NCBI GenBank assembly: GCA_964612085.1
Contig: CAZTCJ010000035.1
Coordinates: forward strand, 1-35,860
DNA: 35,860 nt
Direction: 5' to 3'
Source of the DNA: CAZTCJ01 sp964612085
GTDB lineage: Bacteria; Pseudomonadota; Alphaproteobacteria; JAJFIK01
The translations under genes were made by a program, and so were the position numbers. The notes under the pieces are model-generated. The model had not been told where the DNA came from. It was given only the letters and a program-made list of their open reading frames with translations, and made no database searches. This document shows positions 8,268-16,236 of the stretch, piece after piece. The number at the start of each line of letters is the position of its first letter. Positions within the stretch are counted from its first letter, which is position 1.

Positions 8268-9347
8268 GTGGACCGCAAGCTCCTCCAGTATTTCATCAGC
8301 TCAGGCCCTTCGAAGAAGCTCGATGTCATCGGTCTTGCGCGCGGCGAAGACGGCATCGACCGCTCGCTCTTCAAGACCAAGGTGATGAACCACACGATCA
8401 TCTTCAAATATCTCAATACCCATGACTCCGATCTCGATATGCGCGCTTCGCCGCTCAGGACGCTTGTGTTCTTTCCCTACGATACCGAAAGCCCATCCGA
8501 GGGCGGAGAATCCGTCATCTTTTCCCGCGCCGCTCTCCAGGATTATCTGACCGGCACCAAGGGCTGCCGGCATCTCAATCTGGATCATTTCTACCATGAC
8601 GTTTCGGTGCTCGAGGTGATGGACAGCATCCCGAGCCTGAGCCCATTTCTTCTCGAAGAAGCCTTCAAGCGCAGGGGGATCGTGCTCAACAGCAATCTGC
8701 AGATCCTGGAGAAAAGCGAAGGCGCCGTCTTGCGCGAGCGGATCCGGGCGCGTCTGCGGCCGCTCGTGCACGCGGCCATGGCGGGCATGCCCTCAAGGGC
8801 CGAGACGACGCTCGATAAGATCGTGGATGTGGTCTCGCGCGGCGCCAAGCTCGATCCCATCTGGCCCATGATCGACGCCTTGCGCATTCCCCGCAAGGAC
8901 GCGATGGATATCCTGTCGAGCTGGGTCGGGATCTGCTTTTTCGAGTACGAATATAATCAGCTTCAGGACGGCTTCCGGGATTTCGCTCATTGGTTCTCGG
9001 AACACGATATGCCGAGCGAGCCCTTGCCGCGCGACGAGACGGAGACTTTACGGGCGAGCGCCGATTGCATCCGCAAGAAGCTGCGGCTCACCGTCGGGCA
9101 AGGATATCAGATTATTTTTGAATATCAGAGTACGTATAATGACTTCATTCAACCCCAGGGCAGCGTCGAACCGTTTCTGAAATTCCTGCGCAACGCCAAG
9201 CCCAAATTCTGGCGGCTTGGGGAGATGGTCGGCAAGATCGAGCAGACGGTCTATGCATGGCGCACCTATACGCGCCATTACGAAGACCGTCCGCTGCCGT
9301 ATAACCGCCTGCTCGATTTCTACCAGATCCTGAACGCGTCGAACTGA
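8268..9347 (+). CDS. Uncharacterised 359-residue protein
   Basis: I do not recognise this family. The product is predicted to be cytoplasmic: no signal peptide and no clear membrane segment. It begins MDRKLLQYFISSGPSKKLDVIG and appears mostly helical in its second half, with aromatic-rich segments such as ICFFEYEYNQLQDGFRDFAHWF and a basic C-terminal region (PKFWRLGEMVGKIEQ). I chose the GTG at 8268 because an AAAAGGG ribosome-binding site precedes it and the coding reading pattern begins there; the frame itself is open further upstream inside the PilZ-like gene. It sits 11 bases after that gene and ends 18 bases from the convergent lipoprotein gene. Co-transcription suggests a joint role with the PilZ-like protein, but no function can be given. 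Confidence 0.8.
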   Translation: MDRKLLQYFISSGPSKKLDVIGLARGEDGIDRSLFKTKVMNHTIIFKYLNTHDSDLDMRASPLRTLVFFPYDTESPSEGGESVIFSRAALQDYLTGTKGCRHLNLDHFYHDVSVLEVMDSIPSLSPFLLEEAFKRRGIVLNSNLQILEKSEGAVLRERIRARLRPLVHAAMAGMPSRAETTLDKIVDVVSRGAKLDPIWPMIDALRIPRKDAMDILSSWVGICFFEYEYNQLQDGFRDFAHWFSEHDMPSEPLPRDETETLRASADCIRKKLRLTVGQGYQIIFEYQSTYNDFIQPQGSVEPFLKFLRNAKPKFWRLGEMVGKIEQTVYAWRTYTRHYEDRPLPYNRLLDFYQILNASN

Positions 9348-9365
9348 TCCGTAAAGAGACTGGCC

Positions 9366-11162
9366 TTACTGCTGACGCCGCATCTGCCGCCAGTCCCCGT
9401 CGAAATATTCGTTAGGATCGGTGGCTGCAGGCTCCACCAGAATGTACTCGTCAAGCCCGTTGGTCCATACGCTGTCATAGCCCGCCGGCATTTCCACTTG
9501 CGTGTTCGTGGACGGATCGACGAAGGGTTCCACATCGCGGATATATTGGGAGAAGCGCTCATGCGCCTTGTCCTGAACGGCCGAGGCATAGTCGAAGGAC
9601 TCCTGGCGCATCTGCATGATTTCCTCGTTGGCCTTGCGGGTGATGGCCGCCCGGTCCGCGATGCCTTTCTGAATGATGCGGCTGATATTGTTCTGGGCCT
9701 GCTGATAGGCGCGCTGCCAGCCCTGATTGATCCGGATGGATCCGATCATCGCCGCGATCAGAGCCTCCTTGTCCTGAAGCTCGCCCTTGGGCGCGTAGAA
9801 GCCGTAGACTTTGTCCGTGAACGACATTTGATAGGTCTGCGTGCCGTTGTAATTGCCGTGCAGCATGGCGCCGGGATCGGGCGCCTGCTGGCTGATATAG
9901 CCGGTCGTCGCGAAGATCCATTCCTCGGTCTGGCCGTAGGATAGCGTGGCCTGCACCGCATCGACCTCGAAGGGCGGCGGTTGCTGGCCGTAAGCCGCGA
10001 AGCCCTTGCGCAATTCGTCCGCCGCCGCCTGGGCCACTTCGGGCCGGGCCTTGGCATCGACGATCTCGGCCCCTTGCCGGAAGCCCGGCACCAGCATTTG
10101 CGAAATGAAAGTCTTGGCATCGAAGGGCGGTCCAAGCGGACAGGCCTGCTGGCCTTGGGCGATCTGCTGCGCCTGGGCGTTGCGGGAAAACTCCGTCGAG
10201 TACCAATCCTGCGTGTAGAACGGAAAGGCCTCGAAGCCAGTGCGGCCATCGGGGCTGCGCACCCGCACATGAATGCTGGCAAGCTGGCGCAGGCATTTCC
10301 AGTCCTGATGCCAGGTGACGCCGCCTTCCATCTGCCAGTCGGCGGGCGCCAGGAACGAGGCCACGGTCACGGGCTTGGCGAAGCCGGTCTTGTCCACGAT
10401 ATCGAACCGCTTCAGCCGCATCAGGCCCGGATCGCCCGGCTTGAGCGTGCGGGATGGGGCGGGCCGGTTGGCGGCGGTTCGGGCCGGTTGCACCGCAGGC
10501 GGAGCATCGGCGCGATCGTTCGCGGAGCCGAGCTGCGGTTCGGGCTTCACCGCGAAGCCGCGGAAGGCATAGGCGCCCGTGCCCCAAGCGGCGATGCCGG
10601 TGGCCCCTTGGCCCATGCCGTCCGAACCCAGAGAGCCCATCTTCTTGCCATTCACCATGAGGTCGATCTCAGAGCCTTTTTCCTGGATGGCGAGCCGGTT
10701 CCACCCGGATTTGAGGCCGAAGCCGCCCGAACTCATCATCCGGTTGAGGCCGCTGGCATCCCGCCGGTAGAAACCCACCGTATCGTCCGGCTCCAGCAGG
10801 AACAGGAAATAGCTTTTATCCGCAGGCTGAAAGCCATAGATCAGGCCCGCATGGGAGGCCCCGTCGATGCGGTCGAGGCGCACATCGACGGCGATCTCGC
10901 GCTCGCCCGCGCCTTGGGCATTGGCGTCCACATAAAAGTAAGTGATGGCCTCGGGGTCTGTCTCATTCGTGAGAGTGAAGCCATCGTCCGTCTGCTGCGC
11001 GCTCCAGGCGCCATCCGTGCCGGAGGCTGGCAGAAAGCCCGTAAGCGGCCCCATGCCCGAAGGGCTCGATGACTCGCCGCAGCCGGCAAGCCCCAGGCCA
11101 AGACACAGAACGCCGGCCAGACCGGCGCGCGCAAGACGTTTGGACCATCCCGAATCCGTCAT
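9366..11162 (-). CDS. Large lipoprotein with jelly-roll-like N-terminal half
   Basis: Predicted lipoprotein of 598 residues. A basic and hydrophobic leader (KRLARAGLAGVLCLGLGLAGC) ends in lipobox LAGC with Cys28 as the lipidation site. Residues about 40-205 (segments such as GLIYGFQPADKSYFLFLLEP, GWNRLAIQEKGSEIDLMVNG and GATGIAAWGTGAYAFRGFAV) read like a concanavalin/LamG-type beta-sandwich of the kind found in DUF1080 proteins. A Pro/Ala-rich linker follows (about 207-240). The remaining C-terminal part is not recognised; it includes a long helical, Gln-rich stretch (about 490-545) and ends YDSVWTNGLDEYIL ... WRQMRRQQ. The ATG at 11162 follows AAAGGAGAGGGAC, an excellent ribosome-binding site; ATG codons further upstream lack this. 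It lies 71 bases downstream of the SRPBCC-like gene and may be the last gene of the trp-moaC transcript. Confidence 0.85.
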   Translation of the reverse strand: MTDSGWSKRLARAGLAGVLCLGLGLAGCGESSSPSGMGPLTGFLPASGTDGAWSAQQTDDGFTLTNETDPEAITYFYVDANAQGAGEREIAVDVRLDRIDGASHAGLIYGFQPADKSYFLFLLEPDDTVGFYRRDASGLNRMMSSGGFGLKSGWNRLAIQEKGSEIDLMVNGKKMGSLGSDGMGQGATGIAAWGTGAYAFRGFAVKPEPQLGSANDRADAPPAVQPARTAANRPAPSRTLKPGDPGLMRLKRFDIVDKTGFAKPVTVASFLAPADWQMEGGVTWHQDWKCLRQLASIHVRVRSPDGRTGFEAFPFYTQDWYSTEFSRNAQAQQIAQGQQACPLGPPFDAKTFISQMLVPGFRQGAEIVDAKARPEVAQAAADELRKGFAAYGQQPPPFEVDAVQATLSYGQTEEWIFATTGYISQQAPDPGAMLHGNYNGTQTYQMSFTDKVYGFYAPKGELQDKEALIAAMIGSIRINQGWQRAYQQAQNNISRIIQKGIADRAAITRKANEEIMQMRQESFDYASAVQDKAHERFSQYIRDVEPFVDPSTNTQVEMPAGYDSVWTNGLDEYILVEPAATDPNEYFDGDWRQMRRQQ

Positions 11163-11233
11163 GTCCCTCTCCTTTAACGCATTCATCTTAAAGCTACGCC
11201 TGTTCGCGACGGGCGGCAATGCAGTGACGGGTT

Positions 11234-11713
11234 TCAACCCTGACGGGGAGGACCGGCCAATTTACAAAAGCCGCCGCGTGCAAGGGCCTGCCAGCGATGT
11301 TGCCGCCAGCGGTAAAAGCCTTGGGCAAAGGCCCAGACGAAGGGCGTCAGCAGCCCCGCCTTGATCTCGACCGTGTCCGTATACTGCGTTTCGGCCGGCC
11401 CGGCGGGGGCGATCTCGATCCGGTGATCCCATGTCTTGACGAGAAACCCGGAGCCATTGTCGCGGATCCAATGCGTCTCGCCCTCTTGCCCCCGGGAGAT
11501 GTCCACCGTCTGGGGCCCGAGCGGAATAATCCCGAAGCTCCACATCCAGACCCGGTGAGGGCCGTCGGGCCAGGTCTCCGGGAAGCCGCCGGGCTCGCGG
11601 GAGGCAAAGACGATCAGCGGAAACGAAATATGCCGCAGCAGACGGGAGGTCTGCACATGCCGCCAGACCAGATCCGCCGGTGCCGGAAGAGTGCAGCTCA
11701 CACGGACACGCAT
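11234..11713 (-). CDS. START/SRPBCC-like protein
   Basis: A 159-residue protein resembling the SRPBCC (START/Bet v1) ligand-binding superfamily. The opening MRVRVSCTLPAPADLVWRHV is the typical first strand and helix (PAPADLVWRHVQ), and the C-terminal helix segment (TPFVWAFAQGFYRWRQHRW) fits the long final helix of that fold. Ligand is unknown. The ATG at 11713 lies one base after the moaC stop codon, so translation is probably coupled to moaC. It is not a usual member of the trp-moaC block. The fold call rests on pattern only; a database profile could move it to a polyketide-cyclase-like or unnamed subfamily. Confidence 0.65.
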   Translation of the reverse strand: MRVRVSCTLPAPADLVWRHVQTSRLLRHISFPLIVFASREPGGFPETWPDGPHRVWMWSFGIIPLGPQTVDISRGQEGETHWIRDNGSGFLVKTWDHRIEIAPAGPAETQYTDTVEIKAGLLTPFVWAFAQGFYRWRQHRWQALARGGFCKLAGPPRQG

Positions 11714-11714
11714 A

Positions 11715-12191
11715 TCACTCGGCCTCGTAGTCGCCCGACGCGCCGCCCGACTTGCGCACCAGACGGACGGCTTCGATCCGCATGCCCCGGTCCACGGCCT
11801 TGACCATGTCGTAGATCGTCAGGCCTGCGACGGAGACGGCGGTGAGCGCTTCCATCTCGACGCCGGTCTTGCCGTCCACGGTGGCGAACGCTTCGATCTC
11901 GATGGCGTTGCGCTCCGGGCGCGGCGTGAAGTCCACCGCCACCTTGGACAAGGGCAGGGCATGGCACAGAGGAATGAGATCGCTGGTACGCTTGGCCGCC
12001 ATGATGCCCGCAAGCCGGGCCACGCCCAGCACATCGCCTTTGGCCGCCTTGCCGTCGAGAATGAGGGCCAGCGTCTCTGGCGCCATCACCACGTCGCCGC
12101 GTGCCACTGCTTCCCGGGCCGTGACAGGCTTTGACGAGACGTCCACCATGGCGGCGTTGCCCTCATCGTCGAAATGGGTCAGGCGGCTCAT
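11715..12191 (-). CDS. moaC: Cyclic pyranopterin monophosphate synthase MoaC
   Basis: Converts the MoaA product to cyclic pyranopterin monophosphate, an early step of molybdenum cofactor synthesis. The product is 158 residues, the standard size. The segments AAKRTSDLIPLCHALPLS and VEMEALTAVSVAGLTIYDMVK contain the conserved active-site His and Lys/Asp region. The start overlaps the end of trpC by four bases (ATGA), as is typical in alphaproteobacteria, where moaC is carried on the trp transcript. No defects seen. Confidence 0.97.
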   Translation of the reverse strand: MSRLTHFDDEGNAAMVDVSSKPVTAREAVARGDVVMAPETLALILDGKAAKGDVLGVARLAGIMAAKRTSDLIPLCHALPLSKVAVDFTPRPERNAIEIEAFATVDGKTGVEMEALTAVSVAGLTIYDMVKAVDRGMRIEAVRLVRKSGGASGDYEAE

Positions 12192-13003
12192 GGCGCGGCG
12201 CTCGCGGTCTTTCCGGGGTCGAACAGGGTACGGAGGGCTTGGGCCACATCCGCCTGGCGCATCAGGCTCTCGCCGATCAGGAAGTGGCGCACACCGATGC
12301 GCGCCAGCCGCGCCAGATCGTCCGGGGTGCCGAGACCGCTTTCGGCGATCACCAGACGGTCCTTCGGCACCAGGGGCGCCAGCCGTTCGGTGGTCTCCAG
12401 TGTGGTCTTAAAAGTCTTCAGATTGCGGTTGTTGATGCCGATCAGCGGGCTTGTCAGTTTGAGCGCCCGCTCCAATTCCGCCTCGTCATGGACTTCCAAT
12501 AGCGCGTCCATGCCCCAGGCGAAGGCGAAGCGTTCCAGCTCGGCAGCCTCTTCGTCGGTGACCGCGCCCAGAATGATCAGGATACAGTCTGCCCCGAGCG
12601 CGCGGGCTTCGGAGACCTGATAAGGGTCGAACATGAAGTCCTTGCGCAGCACGGGCAGGCTTGTGGCTTCGCGCGCCTGCACGAGAAAGGCATCCGAGCC
12701 CTGAAAGGACGGCCGGTCGGTCAGGACCGAGAGACACGCCGCGCCCCCTTGCTCATAGGCCTTGGCCAGGGCAGGCGGATCGAAGTTCTCCCGGATCAGG
12801 CCCTTGGACGGGCTCGCCTTCTTGATCTCGGCAATGATCCCATACGGATGGATTTTCAGCGCGCCCATGAGGCCTGCCCGGAAATCGCGCACGGTGGGCG
12901 CCTTGCGGGCGGCTTCCTCCACTACTTCGCGAGGGCGGGCGGCCTTGCGGGCCTCGATTTCCTCGCGCTTATAGGCGGCGATGGTGTCCAGAATAGTGGT
13001 CAT
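12188..13003 (-). CDS. trpC: Indole-3-glycerol phosphate synthase
   Basis: Closes the indole ring of tryptophan: CdRP to indole-3-glycerol phosphate plus CO2 and water. This is the monofunctional TrpC type, 271 residues, a (beta/alpha)8 barrel. Diagnostic segments: IIAEIKKASPSKGLI (first strand and catalytic Lys), LRKDFMFDPYQV (second catalytic Lys), LIGINNRNLKTF, VIAESGLGTPDDL and FLIGESLMRQ (phosphate-binding end). The start overlaps trpD by four bases and the stop overlaps moaC by four bases, indicating translational coupling. Confidence 0.97.
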   Translation of the reverse strand: MTTILDTIAAYKREEIEARKAARPREVVEEAARKAPTVRDFRAGLMGALKIHPYGIIAEIKKASPSKGLIRENFDPPALAKAYEQGGAACLSVLTDRPSFQGSDAFLVQAREATSLPVLRKDFMFDPYQVSEARALGADCILIILGAVTDEEAAELERFAFAWGMDALLEVHDEAELERALKLTSPLIGINNRNLKTFKTTLETTERLAPLVPKDRLVIAESGLGTPDDLARLARIGVRHFLIGESLMRQADVAQALRTLFDPGKTASAAP

Positions 13004-14040
13004 GGCCGTCCCGTCACAGCGATCAGCGCATCGAGCGCCTTGCGGGCCTTGCCGCTGTCGATGCTCTGGGCCGCCATCGCCGCGCCCTCTTTCAGGTCCT
13101 GCGTTTTGCCCGCCACGATGAGCGCGGCGGCGGCGTTCAACAGCACGATATCGCGATAGGCGCCCTGTGCGCCGTCGAGCACGGCGGCCAGCGCCTTGGC
13201 GTTTTCCTCAGGCGTGCCGCCTTTGAGATCATTGAGGGACCACAGTGGCAGGCCCGCGTCCTCCGGCGTGACCTCGAAGGTCTCAACCGCACCATTCTCG
13301 AGCGCCGCCACATGGCTCAGGCCCGTAACCGTCAGTTCGTCGAGACCGTCAGACCCGTGAACGACCCAGACCCGTTCCGAGCCCAGATTGCGCAGCACTT
13401 CGGCCATGGGGGTGAGCCAGCGGACATCGTAAACGCCGATCAACTGACGCTTCGCGCCTGCCGGATTGGCCAGCGGCCCCAAAAGATTGAAGACGGTGCG
13501 CACGCCCAGTTCGGTGCGGACCGGGGCCACATGTTTGACCGCCGCATGGTGGCGCGGCGCCATCAGAAAACCGATGCCCGCCTCGCGCATGGCCTCCGAC
13601 ACGCGCTCCGGCGCCACGTCCAAGGTGACGCCCAGCTTCTCCAGCACATCCGCCGTGCCCGACTTGGACGAGGCGGCGCGGTTGCCGTGCTTGGCCACCG
13701 GCACACCGCAGCCCGCGACCACGAAGGCCACGGCTGTCGAAATATTCACGCTGCCTTTGGCGTCGCCGCCGGTGCCACAGGTATCGATCGAGCCCTCAGG
13801 CGCGTCCACATGGAGCGCCTTGGCGCGCATCACCCGCGCGCCCGCCGTGATCTCGTCCACCGTCTCGCCGCGCATGGCAAGCCCGACGAGAAAGGCCGCC
13901 ATCTGCGCCGGGCTCGCGGCGCCCGACATGATGGCCTCGAAGGCGATCATGGCATCCGGTTCATTAAGCCGTTCGCCGGCCACCACACGCTTGACTAGGC
14001 CTTTGAAAGCAGACGCGAAGTCTTCCGTACGCATTCTCAT
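13000..14040 (-). CDS. trpD: Anthranilate phosphoribosyltransferase
   Basis: Transfers phosphoribose from PRPP to anthranilate. The product is 346 residues. The PRPP-binding loop is IDTCGTGGDAKGSVNISTA and the conserved KHGNRAASSKSGTADVLE follows; the Mg-binding DE pair is in HGSDGLDELTV. The ATG at 14040 immediately follows the trpG stop (TGAATG); a second ATG two codons later (14034) could equally be used. It is a separate gene here, not fused to trpG as in E. coli. Confidence 0.97.
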   Translation of the reverse strand: MRMRTEDFASAFKGLVKRVVAGERLNEPDAMIAFEAIMSGAASPAQMAAFLVGLAMRGETVDEITAGARVMRAKALHVDAPEGSIDTCGTGGDAKGSVNISTAVAFVVAGCGVPVAKHGNRAASSKSGTADVLEKLGVTLDVAPERVSEAMREAGIGFLMAPRHHAAVKHVAPVRTELGVRTVFNLLGPLANPAGAKRQLIGVYDVRWLTPMAEVLRNLGSERVWVVHGSDGLDELTVTGLSHVAALENGAVETFEVTPEDAGLPLWSLNDLKGGTPEENAKALAAVLDGAQGAYRDIVLLNAAAALIVAGKTQDLKEGAAMAAQSIDSGKARKALDALIAVTGRP

Positions 14041-14628
14041 TCAGGCCTCCACGGGAATCGCTGCCGTCATACTTAAGAAATTCTTAAGTAGATCATGGCC
14101 GTGCTGTGAGGCGATGCTCTCCGGGTGGAACTGAACGCCGTGAATGGGATCGTCCCGATGCTGAAGGCCCATGATGATGCCGTCGTCTGTCTCGGCGGTA
14201 ACCTCCAGACAGGCGGGGAGCGTGTCGCGCTCCACGATCAGGCTGTGATAGCGTGTGGCTTCGAACTCATCGGTGAGACCCGCGAAGACGCCTTTGTTCC
14301 GATGGCGGACACGGGAGAGCTTGCCGTGCATGCATTCGGGCGCGCGCACGACGTGTCCGCCGAAAGCCTGGCCGATGGCCTGATGGCCGAGGCAGACGCC
14401 CAGAAGCGGGATCTTGCCCGCGGCGCGTTTAACGAGGGCGAGGGAGATGCCCGCCTTGTCCGGATCGCAGGGGCCCGGCGAAATCACGATGCCGTCGGGC
14501 CGGAGCGCCAGGACGTCGTCAACACTCAATGCGTCGTTACGTTCAACGCGCACATCCGCACCCAACTCGCCCAAAAAATGGAGCAAGTTGTAGGTAAAGC
14601 TGTCGTAGTTATCGAGGAGGAGAATCAT
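14041..14628 (-). CDS. trpG: Anthranilate synthase component II (glutamine amidotransferase)
   Basis: Supplies ammonia from glutamine to anthranilate synthase component I (TrpE); the same protein may also serve PabB. The product is 195 residues. The class I glutamine amidotransferase triad is visible: Cys79 (LLGVCLGHQAIG), His168 and Glu170 (GVQFHPESI). The start MILLLDNYDSFTYNL is typical. No strong ribosome-binding site precedes ATG 14628, but a 40-codon open frame ends in an ATGA overlap with it (see 14625-14747). Its partner trpE is not upstream, where many alphaproteobacteria have it. A CtrA-like palindrome lies in its 3' end. Confidence 0.96.
   Translation of the reverse strand: MILLLDNYDSFTYNLLHFLGELGADVRVERNDALSVDDVLALRPDGIVISPGPCDPDKAGISLALVKRAAGKIPLLGVCLGHQAIGQAFGGHVVRAPECMHGKLSRVRHRNKGVFAGLTDEFEATRYHSLIVERDTLPACLEVTAETDDGIIMGLQHRDDPIHGVQFHPESIASQHGHDLLKNFLSMTAAIPVEA
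14073..14087. promoter_or_regulatory. Perfect, palindromic CtrA-type box inside trpG
   Basis: TTAA (14073-14076), GAAATTC, TTAA (14084-14087), embedded in a 19-bp dyad (14071-14089, arms ACTTAAGAA/TTCTTAAGT around one base). It lies in the trpG coding sequence (residues LLKNFLS), 30-50 bases before trpD. The residues are those usually seen at the TrpG C-terminus, so codon choice by chance may explain it. Confidence 0.3.
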
Positions 14629-14747
14629 TCAATGTCGACGTCCGGTGAAGCGCGTTTCAGGCGCGTAGAATATGGCCATGGCGGAACCGCCGAAGTATGC
14701 ACAAGGCTCAGGCCCGTGCAACAAAGCCAGTGCTGGACACTCAACAT
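14625..14747 (-). CDS. Possible 40-residue leader ORF coupled to trpG
   Basis: An open frame of 40 codons, beginning MLSVQHWLCC and ending VDIE, starts at ATG 14747 and stops in an ATGA overlap with the trpG start. It contains two separated Trp codons (7 and 24), not the tandem Trp run of a classic attenuator peptide, and shows no resemblance to the TrpE C-terminus. A second shorter frame (MAIFYAPETRF..., 14629-14679) ends exactly before the trpG ATG. A short GGCGG/CCGCC hairpin sits around 14680. Upstream bases show no clear ribosome-binding site. It may be an upstream ORF that couples trpG translation, or chance. Confidence 0.25.
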   Translation of the reverse strand: MLSVQHWLCCTGLSLVHTSAVPPWPYSTRLKRASPDVDIE

Positions 14748-14840
14748 TTAGTGTGCCATTATCGGACAATCACCAAATCTGGTAGTGTGATATAAACCGG
14801 TATCCGGGGGGAGCCGGCTTTCGCCGTCAAGGGGGCTTTC

Positions 14841-16202
14841 GTGCTCAAAGGTCCAGTAGACTACCGCCGCCGGCTCGATCCGGCGGAGCCGCCGCATCAT
14901 CAGTTCGCCCATCCCCGCATGCGGGCGGCGGGTCTGCTCGCCGTGAGTATCATGGCGGGCGTTCTTGCGGGTCAGGCGACTCTGTCGGCCTGGCCGACCG
15001 CCCTGGCGCCCCAGGCGGAGCCCGTATCGGTGCCCGCGGAACCGGGCACGCCGCAGCCCCAAGCCCAGCCCTTGATCACCTCGGCCCGTCTGGACGCGCC
15101 CGAGACCGGGCCTGCGCCCATGCCGCCGCTGCCGTCCGCGCCTCTGCCGGAACCGGAGGATGCCGCGAACCCCGATGCTGTCGCGGCCGATGCCGCGCCG
15201 CCCATTGAACCGGCCATGCGCCGGCAGCCGCTGCCCGCCGGTCCTTTACCCTCGGCGGTGATGATGGCCGATGCCCTGACCGGCGTTTCCATGGCCGCCG
15301 TGCCGCAGACGGATATTCCCGATTATGACGAGCCCACCGAAGCGCCTGATGATCTTTCGGACGAGACCGTCCCGGAAGACGCACTGGCGCCTGCCGATGA
15401 GGGGGCCGCGGAGGATGCGATGGCCGCCCCGCGCCGTCCCCGGATCGCCCTGGTGATCGACGATCTGGGCCTCAATGCCCAGCGCACCGATGCGGTGATC
15501 GCTTTGCCGGCACAGATGACGCTCGCCTTTCTGCCCTATGGGCGTCTGGTGCGGCCTTTGGCGAGCCAGGCCTCGCGGGCCGGGCACGAGCTGATCGTCC
15601 ATCTGCCCATGGAGCCCCATGACGGGGCGAAGAACCCGGGCCCCAACGCCCTGTTGCAGGATCTGCCCGCCCCTGAATTCTTGCGGCGGGTGGCCTGGTC
15701 GTTCGAACAGTTCGACGGCTTTGTTGGCTTCAACAACCATATGGGCAGCCGTCTGACGGAAGACCGCTCGGCCATGAAACGGGTCATGGGCGCCATGCGC
15801 GACCAGGACCTTTACTTCCTCGACTCCCTGACGAGCGGGCGCAGCGTTGCTTTGGCGTCCGCGCGGGCGGCCGGCATTCCTTCCCTGGCCAGGGATATCT
15901 TCATCGACCATGTGGCCACGCCCGAGGCGATCCGCGAGCAGCTCGACCTGATCGAGCGCAAGGCCCGGTCGAAAGGCCGCGCCATCGCCATCGGCCATCC
16001 GTTCCCGGACACCATCGCGGCCTTGGCGGCATGGATCCCGGCGATGAAGGACCAGGGCTTCGAGTTCGTACCCGTCAGCACACTGATCGCTCCGCGCGGG
16101 CAAACACCGGCGCGGGTGGCCGCCAATGTCGAAAGCCGTCCGCCCTCGCGCCGCGAGACGCCCGCGGCCTCCGGAGCGGCCTTGCTCGGCGCTCTGAACT
16201 AA
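14841..16202 (+). CDS. Divergent polysaccharide deacetylase family protein
   Basis: Envelope protein of 453 residues. A single N-terminal hydrophobic segment (about residues 30-50, AGLLAVSIMAGVLAG) is a signal anchor. A Pro/Ala/Glu-rich linker covers about 50-195. The C-terminal domain (about 198-435) is the divergent polysaccharide deacetylase family (formerly DUF610): RIALVIDDLGLN, LAFLPYG, HELIVHLPMEP, NNHMGSRLTED, FLDSLTSG, AIAIGHPFPDT. In many relatives it lies beside envC and ctpA, implying a cell-wall role; neither is here. The GTG at 14841 is preceded by AAGGGGG. It is transcribed divergently from trpG. Its substrate is not established. Confidence 0.9.
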   Translation: MLKGPVDYRRRLDPAEPPHHQFAHPRMRAAGLLAVSIMAGVLAGQATLSAWPTALAPQAEPVSVPAEPGTPQPQAQPLITSARLDAPETGPAPMPPLPSAPLPEPEDAANPDAVAADAAPPIEPAMRRQPLPAGPLPSAVMMADALTGVSMAAVPQTDIPDYDEPTEAPDDLSDETVPEDALAPADEGAAEDAMAAPRRPRIALVIDDLGLNAQRTDAVIALPAQMTLAFLPYGRLVRPLASQASRAGHELIVHLPMEPHDGAKNPGPNALLQDLPAPEFLRRVAWSFEQFDGFVGFNNHMGSRLTEDRSAMKRVMGAMRDQDLYFLDSLTSGRSVALASARAAGIPSLARDIFIDHVATPEAIREQLDLIERKARSKGRAIAIGHPFPDTIAALAAWIPAMKDQGFEFVPVSTLIAPRGQTPARVAANVESRPPSRRETPAASGAALLGALN

Positions 16203-16236
16203 TTGCTGAAACCGTCTGCATAGACGCAGATCAGGT

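Noticed and set aside
11171..11193. TTAA ... TTAA pair upstream of the lipoprotein gene, as a CtrA site.
   Set aside because: The half-sites are ten bases apart, not seven, so the spacing does not fit CtrA.
16216..16231. Short hairpin (TCTGC / GCAGA) between the deacetylase gene and glgB.
   Set aside because: Only five base pairs and no clear T-tract; too weak to call a terminator.
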